A stretch of 64,000 bases of DNA from JBDREC01 sp043820105 [NCBI: Pseudomonadota bacterium] (lineage in GTDB: Bacteria > Bdellovibrionota_F > JAHFAK01): assembly GCA_043820105.1 (NCBI GenBank), contig JBDREC010000028.1, positions 1-64,000 of the forward strand. The letters run 5' to 3'. Under the pieces are notes generated by a model. That model was not told the origin of the DNA. It ran no database searches and was given only the letters and a program-made list of their open reading frames with translations. The translations under genes and the position numbers were made by a program. Positions within the stretch are counted from its first letter, which is position 1; each line of letters begins with the position of its first letter. Of the stretch, positions 35,979 through 44,809 are shown piece after piece.

Positions 35979-36946
35979 ATATGCCACTTCCAAGCATGCT
36001 CCAAAATTGTCTCAATTTCAAAATACTGAGGTTTCCAAGACAAAAGACTTTTCGCTTTTTCGCTTGAACCTACTAAGATATCTGGATCTCCGGGGCGCCT
36101 TGCTCCCTGTACTATATTGATTTCTTTGCCTGTTACTTTTTTTGCAGCTTCAATGACTTCTTTTACAGAATAGCCCAGGCCATTACCAAGGTTAAAATGA
36201 CAGGATTTATTTTCCTTTTTTATATATTCTAATGCTTTTACATGCGCATCAGCAAGATCTGTTACATGAATATAATCACGAATACACGTTCCATCTTCTG
36301 TATTATAATCATCACCAAATATTGTGATGCTTGCTCTTTTGCCGCTGGCTGCATCTAAAACTAAAGGAATAAGATGCGTTTCAGGGTTATGATCCTCTCC
36401 TATTTCGCTTTCAGGATCAGCGCCAGCTGCATTAAAATATCTTAAAGCAGCAGACTTCAGGCCATAAGCCACATCAAAGTCAGCCAGCATTTTTTCAACA
36501 GTTAATTTTGTTTGGCCATAAGGATTAATTGGATTTTGGGTGTGATCTTCTGGAATTGGGATGGTATTTGGCATACCGTAAGTAGCGCAGGTTGATGAAA
36601 ATACAAAATATTTAATATTATTATTTTTGCAGGCATTCAGTAGATTAAAAGTCCCAACAACGTTATTCTCATAATACTTTGCAGGATCAGTTACAGATTC
36701 ACCCACATAAGCATAAGCTGCAAAATGCATGACAGCGTCTGGTTTGTGCTTTTTTATAACATTATTTATACGTTCAGAATCAAGCAAGTCACCCTTTTCA
36801 AACTCAGACCACTTGACAAATGCTTCATGTCCATAAACAAGATTATCAAAAACCACAACCTTATATCCCTGTTTTGCAAGTTCTTTACAAGCATGACTTC
36901 CAATATATCCAGCTCCACCTGTTACTAATACTTTTTTAATATCCAT
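35963..36946 (-). CDS. galE: UDP-glucose 4-epimerase
   Basis: The 327-residue enzyme interconverts UDP-glucose and UDP-galactose. It shows VTGGAGYIGSHACKEL, FAAYAYVGESV, the Ser site FSSTCATYG, the catalytic YGQTK and AALRYFNAAGADP, all GalE hallmarks. The C-terminal Ser-Arg-Lys-Ser and stop codon are written in the GTAAGTC heptamer array, so the array has grown into the gene end. Repeat arrays flank both sides in inverted orientation. It borders the polysaccharide region and would supply UDP-galactose. Confidence 0.94.
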   Translation of the reverse strand: MDIKKVLVTGGAGYIGSHACKELAKQGYKVVVFDNLVYGHEAFVKWSEFEKGDLLDSERINNVIKKHKPDAVMHFAAYAYVGESVTDPAKYYENNVVGTFNLLNACKNNNIKYFVFSSTCATYGMPNTIPIPEDHTQNPINPYGQTKLTVEKMLADFDVAYGLKSAALRYFNAAGADPESEIGEDHNPETHLIPLVLDAASGKRASITIFGDDYNTEDGTCIRDYIHVTDLADAHVKALEYIKKENKSCHFNLGNGLGYSVKEVIEAAKKVTGKEINIVQGARRPGDPDILVGSSEKAKSLLSWKPQYFEIETILEHAWKWHISRKS

Positions 36947-36962
36947 ATTTAATCCTTAATAT

Positions 36963-37115
36963 AAGTGGTAAGTGGTAAGTGGTAAGTGGTAAGTAAAAAA
37001 ATGTCAAATAAATGAAGAAAATCTATATAAACTCTTTCATTAATTATTATTTATTATTTATTAATTATTGATTATTTTAAACTGAACACACAGAATCCTG
37101 AAACATGTTCAAGAT
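36963..37115. repeat. Repeat block upstream of galE
   Basis: GGTAAGT heptamers (36963-36993), AATTATTATTTATTATTT units (37036-37077) and a degenerate copy of the ATCCTGAAACA...TTCAAGAT palindrome (37093-37113) repeat the families seen downstream of galE, the heptamers in inverted orientation. 37116-37275 is AT-rich leader of the next gene. Confidence 0.82.
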
Positions 37116-37275
37116 AACTTGCATATTTTCAAGAGAAAATATTACCCTAGAGTTTTGTTCTTAGCTTTTGAAATAAAATGAGGTAGTTCCATAAGCTTTT
37201 ATGTTGATATTGTCTTTCGGATAAAGTAAAGAAAGCAAAAAATCCCTCATTAGCTAAATATTGGATATTAAATAC

Positions 37276-39927
37276 ATGAAATATTTTTTTATAGGCATTA
37301 ATTTTCTATCATTTGTTATTTTCAATTTATATTTCGACTTTGGCAGATTTGGAGTTTCATCCTTTTTGCTTCCAAGTATTGAGGCTATATTTTTTTTAGT
37401 TATAATGCTAAAGATATATCGCGATGATCCGGAAATGGATCCAATATATTTGATGGGAGCATATACGGCCATTTTACCGACTCTTTTTTATAATATCTGT
37501 AATACAGCTTATTCAGTGGGAATTTATCCTGACAGCGCCTGGATTTTTTGGATATTTCATCTTGTTTTTCTCGCTGTTATAGCGATTTTCTTTGTAAAAA
37601 AGATGATCTCAGAAAGTATGATTATTGGCATTTTATATAATGCCTCAATTCTTTATAATCCGGTTTATGTTAAGTTCTCCGCCCTTTCATTTCTTATTTT
37701 TTGTGCCTTTACAATAGCAGGTTTTATTGTTTTATTTGAGCGTTACAAGCTTGAAATTAAATTATCTGTTATTCATTATGCAGTAATCGCTTTTTTGTTT
37801 TTTACCTTTATTTCAACAATATTTTCAGATTTTTTGTGGGTTTCTACAGTCGCTTTTTTTAAGGTTTCTGCTTTCTGCACACTTTTTTTTGTGGTTTCTT
37901 TTTATAAGGATAAAAAAAAGCTTTTTAAGGTTTTTTTAGTAGCCTTTCTCATGACAAGTTTAGCCATGTTTTTTGAAACGATTTCAGTTTATTTTGAAAG
38001 AATTCTAATTCTCGGATTTATTGATGGTATAAATCGCAGGCTTTTTATTTTCCAAACACACCCGATTCATATAGCTCAATTTTTAGCATTGGTACTGCCT
38101 TTTATAATTATTTTTCCGGTTATTTATAAAAAGAAAATAAATTTAATTTTTGCGGGATTATTATTTTTATTGTCACTTCTAACATTACTGCTCACATATT
38201 CCAGGTCGGCATTAGCTGGGTTGTTCCTGGGATTTTTTGCTTTGTTTCTTATTCTAACAGGAGATTTATTTTTCCGAAAAAGCTTCCAAATTCGAAAATT
38301 TCATGTAGCAATAGTATTTTTTATTCTTATCAGCGTTTCAGGATCGGTCTTTTTAGGATTTAAAGCCTCTGATGCTTTTGCTCAAAGATTTGACTCAATT
38401 TTTGATATTAAATCACTAAAATTGAATAACAGAATAAGTGATTGGATGCTTACACTGCGGTTTATTAAAGAAAAACCACTGACTGGACATGGCCTGGCAA
38501 CCCGAAAGTACTCTTTTTCAAAATATTTAAAAGATCCGAGCTTGAAGCATTTACGGGATTATCACACCATTATTTCTCATAATGTATTTTTGGGAATCGG
38601 TTCTGAAATTGGTGTGTTCGGCATGCTAGCTTTCATCTTCATCTATTTTTTTTCAATTATAAAGGTGTTTGCAAAATATTATAAATCCAATTCAACCGAT
38701 CGATATTATTATTTAATATTATTGCTGTCTTTTATATGCATTTTTCCAAGCATGCTTGTTGGAGTCTTTATAGATACGACCTCTGTTCTTTTATGGCCCT
38801 TGTTTGGTTTTGCCAGTTTTAGTTCCGGCAATAGAGTGAGTTCAAGATTTCAAATAAAGTTTTTATACCTATCTTTTATACTTATATTAATGTTAGTGTT
38901 TCTGCTGTCAGCTTTGAGATATGTATCCAGGTACTATTATGACTATGGAACGTATCTGGTAGCAGCCAAGAAGAATAATCAGGCTGAAGTTGCTTTATTA
39001 AAGGCTTATTCCTTAATTCCCTTTAATTATTATTATCCTCTTGAATTAGCTCACTTGTATGCTGAAGAAAACAGGTGGGATAAAGCTCGGGAATATTATG
39101 AGCTTACACTAAAAGAAAATCCCTATGATCTGATCATCAACATTGAATATTCGGATGTTTTGAAATACAGCGGCCAGGCAGAGCAAAGTAACAAGGTCTT
39201 GGATTATGTGGCTTCTTTTACCGAGCAAGACTTTAGTGGATTGCTTTACTCAAGATTAGCTCTTACTAATATAGAAAAGAAAGATGAGTTTATAAAATAT
39301 TTTATAAAAATATTAAACTCAGACATTAATCACTTTGTTAGTTTTCTAAAACAGGATCCAAAGCTCGTAGAGAAGGTTTTAAAATCAGTCAATCAAATCA
39401 AGTTAAATGATTTAAGTGAAAAAGCACTTTTAAATTACGGAAGTTTTTTTGAAAAGATCGGACTAATTAAAATGACGGTTTATCTGAATGACAAGGCAGC
39501 AGATCTTTTTCACTCAGATCTGGCTTTAATAAAAAATATTCAAATTTTCAGAAGTTATAGAAACTATGAAGTACTATTAAAAAACCTTGATAAATTGAAG
39601 TCAGGTTATCTTTATTCATCAATTTTCAAATCAGTTGTTTATAATGAGATTGGGATTAGCGAGTATTTTATGGGAGATTTAGATAAAGCCCTGGATGCTT
39701 TTAATATCTCCCAGTCTAGTTGGAATAATTTGTATTTAGACAACCTTATTGCACATGTGTACTTAGAAAAAATATATCAAAAGCAAAATAATTTGGACTT
39801 AGTATCAAAAGAAAAGGCTAAAATAAATTTAATAAAAAAAGATATCAATTTCTGGATTGAAAGATGTCTTGGTAATTATAGCGGGGATTTTCAGGCACTA
39901 CAGATAAAGGAGTTTTTGGGTAGATAA
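37276..39927 (+). CDS. O-antigen ligase/polymerase-like protein with TPR tail
   Basis: The 883-residue protein has about twelve membrane helices over residues 1-560, with the Wzy_C/WaaL-type section: TYSRSALAGLFLGFFALF, a large loop with KPLTGHGLA and IISHNVFLGIGSEIGVFG (the loop His and Arg are typical). Residues from about 575 (AALLKAYSLIPFNYYYPLEL ... ENRWDKAREYYELTL) form tetratricopeptide-like repeats. It should join or polymerise surface glycan, or glycosylate protein, at the periplasmic face. TTG 37261 is an alternative start; neither has a strong ribosome-binding site. Confidence 0.82.
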   Translation: MKYFFIGINFLSFVIFNLYFDFGRFGVSSFLLPSIEAIFFLVIMLKIYRDDPEMDPIYLMGAYTAILPTLFYNICNTAYSVGIYPDSAWIFWIFHLVFLAVIAIFFVKKMISESMIIGILYNASILYNPVYVKFSALSFLIFCAFTIAGFIVLFERYKLEIKLSVIHYAVIAFLFFTFISTIFSDFLWVSTVAFFKVSAFCTLFFVVSFYKDKKKLFKVFLVAFLMTSLAMFFETISVYFERILILGFIDGINRRLFIFQTHPIHIAQFLALVLPFIIIFPVIYKKKINLIFAGLLFLLSLLTLLLTYSRSALAGLFLGFFALFLILTGDLFFRKSFQIRKFHVAIVFFILISVSGSVFLGFKASDAFAQRFDSIFDIKSLKLNNRISDWMLTLRFIKEKPLTGHGLATRKYSFSKYLKDPSLKHLRDYHTIISHNVFLGIGSEIGVFGMLAFIFIYFFSIIKVFAKYYKSNSTDRYYYLILLLSFICIFPSMLVGVFIDTTSVLLWPLFGFASFSSGNRVSSRFQIKFLYLSFILILMLVFLLSALRYVSRYYYDYGTYLVAAKKNNQAEVALLKAYSLIPFNYYYPLELAHLYAEENRWDKAREYYELTLKENPYDLIINIEYSDVLKYSGQAEQSNKVLDYVASFTEQDFSGLLYSRLALTNIEKKDEFIKYFIKILNSDINHFVSFLKQDPKLVEKVLKSVNQIKLNDLSEKALLNYGSFFEKIGLIKMTVYLNDKAADLFHSDLALIKNIQIFRSYRNYEVLLKNLDKLKSGYLYSSIFKSVVYNEIGISEYFMGDLDKALDAFNISQSSWNNLYLDNLIAHVYLEKIYQKQNNLDLVSKEKAKINLIKKDINFWIERCLGNYSGDFQALQIKEFLGR

Positions 39928-40003
39928 AAGTGATCATGTTAATTTATAAATACAGTCTACAGTTTTTAAATAAAACATAAACTTGTCCCATCGCGACAAT
40001 GGG

Positions 40004-41593
40004 CTACCACTTATAAATCGTCTGCTTTACCGTCTCTGGCAATTCCTTTTCAAAATCATGCAAATTGTAAAACAGAAAAGCTGCCTGCTTATGATTAAAA
40101 GCGTAAAAATGAACCTTGTCAGAGCCTACTGCTACATTATTCGAAATCTGCCAGCTCGCGACTTTTATCCAGGTTTTAGGAATCGAAAACCATTCATCAT
40201 ATAAAACAGCTATATCCATTTTTAACTGCATGGCCAATTGATTATTATAATCACTTGTATTATAACCTTCCCGAATAGCCCTGGCTGTTTCGATGCTTCC
40301 TAGCCCGACCAGGTCAAGGCAGTAAATATCAGCAAGATAATTGATAACACCTATGTCATTTGCTATTACACGTGAATCATTATAGTATTTTTTCAGAAAT
40401 GTTCCCATTTGATATTGTTGCTCATATATGTTTGTCGGCGCCTGGCTGGCTAAAATCAAGGAGCTATAAGCCCTTGAGAAAAATGGAAGTGTCATAATAA
40501 AAACAAGTAAAAACATTGAAATTAACCTGGCCCGTTCTTTTCTTGAATAATTTTTAAGCTTATTTAAATCAATTAATCCAAGACATGAAATTGTAAGAGC
40601 AAAAATACCCAGGGCAACTAAATATGCATCATATCTATATGCACCTTTGCTCATTTGAGCAAATTGCATATGCAAAAATGTGGTCCCCATAAATAAAATT
40701 ATCAGGATCTTTTCAAGTGTAAAAAAGTCGCTATTTATTTTAAATAAGCAAACTAAAACACACAGAGCAAGAACAACTAAAACAAAAGCATATAGATTAT
40801 CTTGAACTTCATATGCAGAGTAAAAGATAAATTTAAAGATTCCGGCAAAGGAAAAAAGATCAGGCATTTTTCCTTTTAATAAAACCGAGTTTGGAAAAAA
40901 ATACCAGCCCTTTGCAAGTGAAATAATTCCATAAATGATAAGCGGCATAGCCGCTATACAAGAAACAATTATCCCTTGCTTAAAGCGTTTTTTGAAAAAC
41001 ATTAAAATCATTATTATAAAAACAATAAAAATCGCTTCGTATCTTGCCATTGTTAAGCAAGGAGCCAAGATAATAGCATATAAAAGTTCTTTAGAATAAA
41101 CCTTATTTGAAGCAAGGTAAGCCGAAGAATAGTAAGCAAAGAAAATGGTAAGCATCAAATGAAGCAAATGCTCCTGACCTGTGTAAAACAAAAAAGGTAT
41201 TGGAGAAAACAATAATATACTAATTAAAGATATGAATATGATCTGTTTATGAATTTTATGGCGTAAAAAGATGTTATAGAGAAAAATTAAAGATAAAAAC
41301 ATTATAATGAAATTTAAAAAAAAAGGTATATTTTCTGATGTGCCAAAAACAAAAAAAACTGCTGATAATAAAAGTGTCCACAAAAGGGATGATGAAGATG
41401 AGGTAAAATGCTCTTTATTAATACCCCAGGTTCCGTGCTGGGCTAAATTTTTAGAAATAGCCATGTGGATATAGGCATCATCATTGACATATACGTATCT
41501 TCCATGATTGATGTATGATAATATAAATGAATTAAGAAGTAATAGTGTTAAAACAATTAAAACTAATACAATTGGCCAGTGTTTTTTTAGCAT
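40004..41593 (-). CDS. GT-C membrane glycosyltransferase-like protein
   Basis: The 529-residue protein has one helix at 8-28 and then a large first loop with NDDAYIHMAISKNLAQHGTW, the acidic pair of GT-C enzymes that use lipid-linked sugars. About ten further helices and a C-terminal soluble part follow. It would move a sugar from polyprenyl phosphate in the periplasm. The acceptor is unknown. Start taken at ATG 41593; a TTG five codons earlier is less likely. Confidence 0.72.
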   Translation of the reverse strand: MLKKHWPIVLVLIVLTLLLLNSFILSYINHGRYVYVNDDAYIHMAISKNLAQHGTWGINKEHFTSSSSSLLWTLLLSAVFFVFGTSENIPFFLNFIIMFLSLIFLYNIFLRHKIHKQIIFISLISILLFSPIPFLFYTGQEHLLHLMLTIFFAYYSSAYLASNKVYSKELLYAIILAPCLTMARYEAIFIVFIIMILMFFKKRFKQGIIVSCIAAMPLIIYGIISLAKGWYFFPNSVLLKGKMPDLFSFAGIFKFIFYSAYEVQDNLYAFVLVVLALCVLVCLFKINSDFFTLEKILIILFMGTTFLHMQFAQMSKGAYRYDAYLVALGIFALTISCLGLIDLNKLKNYSRKERARLISMFLLVFIMTLPFFSRAYSSLILASQAPTNIYEQQYQMGTFLKKYYNDSRVIANDIGVINYLADIYCLDLVGLGSIETARAIREGYNTSDYNNQLAMQLKMDIAVLYDEWFSIPKTWIKVASWQISNNVAVGSDKVHFYAFNHKQAAFLFYNLHDFEKELPETVKQTIYKW

Positions 41594-41729
41594 TTGAAAA
41601 ACTTTCAACGTCTTAGTTAGTACTTGAAATTTCTACTTAATTTTAAAATAATTTACAAGATAAAGATTAATTTCTATTTTACTTGTGAAGTTTTAATTAT
41701 TATTTTATAGTTTATGAAATGGAAACCCT

Positions 41730-43427
41730 ATGATAAAATATTTAAAGAAACATAAATCACTTATTTTTGAACTGCTCCCCATAGCTATAATCATATTAGC
41801 TTGGATTAAAATTTCTTATGGAATCATGGATTCTTTTGACCTTAAATACTGGGATGAATCTGATTATTTATCCTCAGGAGTTAATTTTAAAAGCGCTTAC
41901 TTTTTTACTGACGGTTTTTTATATTTTTTATGGTATAAGCTGCTATCGTTATTTTCTGCAAATACAATTAAATTATACTTTTTAAACTATGCTGTTTTAA
42001 TATTGTTGAACCCAATTTTTTTATATATTCTCCTCAGAAGAATTAAATTAAGCATTTTTGTTTGCCTTACTGGTTCGCTGATATTCCTGATTTCATACTC
42101 GAATTGCGTCACCTGGCCCTTTATTACAAGATTCGCTTTTCTAATCATGTTAATTACCCTGATTTTATTAACCTTAATAAAGAATGATATTTTAAAATAT
42201 CTTATTGCTTTGACAGGGATAATATCTATCGTATATGTCAGATGTGAACATATTTTATCCTTATCTTTGTTTCTAGCTGGATTTTCCATCTATTTTCTTT
42301 ACACCCTCCTAAAGAAAAAAAACAAACGATATTTAAGGCTTCTAATTCTTAACTTACTGGTTGTATTGTTTGTTCTGTTTTTAAAAAATCCAACGGATAA
42401 TAAAAGGCTTTTAACAGAAAACAGATTGATGATTGCTTTTGGCCAACACTACGCCCTTAATACACATTTACAAGGTGAATTCGAATATGATCCTATGACC
42501 AACTGGCCAATACTTCTACAGGAAAAATTCAAGACAACAAACTCTCTCTCTACAGCTTTTTTTAATAACCCTTTTGCAGTGTTTAAACATATTTCACTTA
42601 ATATCTTTCAGTTAGGTCAAAAAATAATTAATGTTACCTGCCTGCCCTATTTTATTAAAGATAATTATTCGCGAGCTTTTGCTTTAATATTATTATTAAT
42701 TGTTAGTGGTTTTACAATTATCAAAGTAGTAATAAATATAAAGGATAATTACAGGGTTTATTTTAACATCAATAATATTTTTAATGACAAAATTTTCTTT
42801 TTTTTGACCATGCTTTTATTCTTTATTCCAACAATTACCATAATCCTTTTAATCTTTCCCCGTGATCACTACTTGGTGCCTTTCTGGGGAATGATTTTAA
42901 TAGTTACAATATTTACACTTTTTTCTAATTTCAAATACAATTTCAAATATGCATTCCCGGCTAAAATAATTTTTATAATACTTTTTTTGTACTTTATTCC
43001 ATGGAATACTTCATTAACATTTGGCCTTTTACCATCAGAAAAAAGAATTAATGTGCATGAAAAATACTGCACAAATTTAAAAAAGCTAAGAATATTTAAT
43101 GAACTGATTCAGTACAGAGAAGTTACTTTCCTTGGAGACGCTGGTACATTTGAGATGTATCTGCACGGGAAATTGAATCATTATTATCAGGGAGGTAAGC
43201 AGGACAAGCCATTCCCTGAATACATTAAAGAAAAAAACTTTGATATTATTTTAGTGGCAAAAAGTATGTTAAAAAATATAGACTATGCTCAGGACCAAAC
43301 TTTTTTACCCTTTATAAATAGCCTTCCTAACAAAGAATGGTCAATTATTAGAATTGATAAATGTGAGGATTTTGTTATTATAAGGCGGGATTACCTAAAG
43401 GAAATCTCATGGGAAGATGGAAATTAG
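41730..43427 (+). CDS. Polytopic membrane protein, GT-C-like
   Basis: The 565-residue protein has a helix at about 12-32 followed by DSFDLKYWDESDYLSSG, a first-loop acidic motif (Asp-Glu) like GT-C glycosyltransferases. Some ten more helices and a soluble C-terminal domain (from about 430) follow. A role in surface glycan assembly is inferred from this motif and the neighbours. GGAAA lies 5 bases ahead of the ATG. The stop lies 13 bases from the convergent methyltransferase stop. Confidence 0.65.
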   Translation: MIKYLKKHKSLIFELLPIAIIILAWIKISYGIMDSFDLKYWDESDYLSSGVNFKSAYFFTDGFLYFLWYKLLSLFSANTIKLYFLNYAVLILLNPIFLYILLRRIKLSIFVCLTGSLIFLISYSNCVTWPFITRFAFLIMLITLILLTLIKNDILKYLIALTGIISIVYVRCEHILSLSLFLAGFSIYFLYTLLKKKNKRYLRLLILNLLVVLFVLFLKNPTDNKRLLTENRLMIAFGQHYALNTHLQGEFEYDPMTNWPILLQEKFKTTNSLSTAFFNNPFAVFKHISLNIFQLGQKIINVTCLPYFIKDNYSRAFALILLLIVSGFTIIKVVINIKDNYRVYFNINNIFNDKIFFFLTMLLFFIPTITIILLIFPRDHYLVPFWGMILIVTIFTLFSNFKYNFKYAFPAKIIFIILFLYFIPWNTSLTFGLLPSEKRINVHEKYCTNLKKLRIFNELIQYREVTFLGDAGTFEMYLHGKLNHYYQGGKQDKPFPEYIKEKNFDIILVAKSMLKNIDYAQDQTFLPFINSLPNKEWSIIRIDKCEDFVIIRRDYLKEISWEDGN

Positions 43428-43440
43428 TAAAAGGCTTTGA

Positions 43441-44202
43441 TTATTTGATTTTTTTTATTACTATGGTTTGAAACATAGAGAAATGTTTATCGATGGGTTT
43501 AAAAAGTTTTTCAAACTGTCTTATCGGTTTATATAAGAAAGCCGGCAAAGAAAACTTGCTTGATACACCACCACTTAGAATATAACTAAATGGCATAAGA
43601 TGCTCGATCTTTTCAATTTTTAAATCAGGAAACATTAGACAGAATTTTTCATAATCTCTGACAAAAACAATCCAGGGCAAAGCAATATTAGCGTTTGATA
43701 AACGCTTCCCCCCCTGTATTTCCCATCCTGATTTAGGATCCATGGCTTCAAAATGCAAATATTTATAAATCAGTCTACTCCAAATGCTAATCGAAGGTTC
43801 AAGCATTATAAGCTTACCATCTTTTTTCAAAACCCGATTTACTTCATTTAGGAATTTTTCGGGTTTATCAATATGGTGGAATACATTTAATAAAAAAATC
43901 CTTGATACTGATCTTTCCTTAAAAGGCATTTCATATGTATCAAAAGTTATATCACAGTATTCTAAGTTGGCAATATCTGATGTAATCACAGAGGGAATGA
44001 CTTCCTTTAAAAAACCTCCTCCAGAACCAATCTCAAGCAATTTTTCTGCTTCAGTATTTACAACATGGCTTTTGAATATATTATACCACTCAAGATAGAT
44101 GTTTTTTAAAAACTTCTTTTTATTGATGTTCTGCCGGTGAATTCGAGTTATTTCTGTGCCATCTGGATCATGTATTAATAGTTTCTTTTTTTTATTTTTC
44201 AT
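43441..44202 (-). CDS. Class I SAM-dependent methyltransferase
   Basis: The 253-residue protein has motif I LLEIGSGGGFLKEVIP near residue 60, LLNVFHHIDKPEKFLNEVNR and VLKKDGKLIMLEPSIS, the usual order for Methyltransf_11 enzymes. The target is unknown, probably a sugar or lipid in the glycan locus. I start it at MKNKKKKLL (44202); a longer frame to 44259 runs into the arm of hairpin element C. The codons GGG GGG AAG at 43708-43714 make a G7 run. Confidence 0.82.
   Translation of the reverse strand: MKNKKKKLLIHDPDGTEITRIHRQNINKKKFLKNIYLEWYNIFKSHVVNTEAEKLLEIGSGGGFLKEVIPSVITSDIANLEYCDITFDTYEMPFKERSVSRIFLLNVFHHIDKPEKFLNEVNRVLKKDGKLIMLEPSISIWSRLIYKYLHFEAMDPKSGWEIQGGKRLSNANIALPWIVFVRDYEKFCLMFPDLKIEKIEHLMPFSYILSGGVSSKFSLPAFLYKPIRQFEKLFKPIDKHFSMFQTIVIKKIK
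43708..43714 (-). repeat. G7 run inside a methyltransferase gene
   Basis: Seven consecutive G on the minus strand encode Gly-Gly in frame (IQGGKRL). In DNA this AT-rich such a run is unusual and could slip, switching the gene off. Here the frame is intact. Confidence 0.7.
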
Positions 44203-44248
44203 TTTTGGTTCATCTCCAATTTGAATACCTAAACAATAAACCGGGCAC

Positions 44249-44455
44249 ATAAAAAACATTACAAAACCTCTTTTTCAAAAAGCTACTGCCCACACTCCTT
44301 ATTCAAGCAATAAAAATATTTTATTATTAAAGGCTTATTGTATTCCCACTGTCATGCAATAAACCTTTATAATAAATATATTTTTATTGCTTTCATGCAG
44401 TCGTGCTCCTGCATTTTTATGCTTTTTGAAAAAGAGGTTTTGTAATGTTTTTTAT
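44249..44455. repeat. Hairpin element C (about 205-bp family)
   Basis: Arms 44249-44283 and 44421-44455 are perfect inverted complements over 35 bases. Inner arms (44306-44340 / 44357-44391) match at about 31 of 35. Unpaired boxes are TACTGCCCACACTCCTTATTCA on the left (44284-44305 region) and TCATGCAGTCGTGCTCCTGC-TTTTTATGC-like DNA on the right (44393-44422). It lies just upstream of the methyltransferase start and has the same orientation as element A. Confidence 0.92.
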
Positions 44456-44536
44456 ACCAATTTATTAACAGCAGTTCTTGATTTAGTCCACATTGTATCA
44501 AGTGTCGTTATATTTTATTATTTAGAAACAGTGTTT

Positions 44537-44741
44537 GCTAAAAGTTTTAACAGATCTCTTTTATAAAATGCATAAAAAGCAAGGAGATCGACTGTATGAT
44601 GGAGTAAAAAGTATATTGATTTTTTTAAGTTCAGGTCTGACAGAGGAAGACATGAACTTCATGAAATCAAATACTTTTTGCGACTGAGTAAGGAGATCGG
44701 TGCTTAGCATTTTATAAAAGAGATCTGTTAAAACTTTTGGC
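44537..44741. repeat. Hairpin element D (about 205-bp family, inverted)
   Basis: Arms 44537-44571 and 44707-44741 match at 34 of 35 bases. Inner arms lie at 44606-44633 / 44653-44679. Read on the minus strand, the boxes are GCACCGATCTCCTTACTCAG and CATACAGTCGATCTCCTTGC followed by TTTTTATGC, matching elements A and C. It lies 81 bases from C in opposite orientation. Elements C and D explain most of the 600-base gap 44203-44809, where no gene is visible. Confidence 0.92.
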
Positions 44742-44809
44742 GTAGGTGTGCAATTCGGACATGATCCTCATTTTTATTATATAATTTTATTCAAAGTAAT
44801 ACTTGTACT

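Noticed and set aside
35817-36029. 70-codon frame reading TTYHLPLTTYDLPLTT
   Set aside because: It is a direct translation of the ACTTACC heptamer array; no gene is implied.
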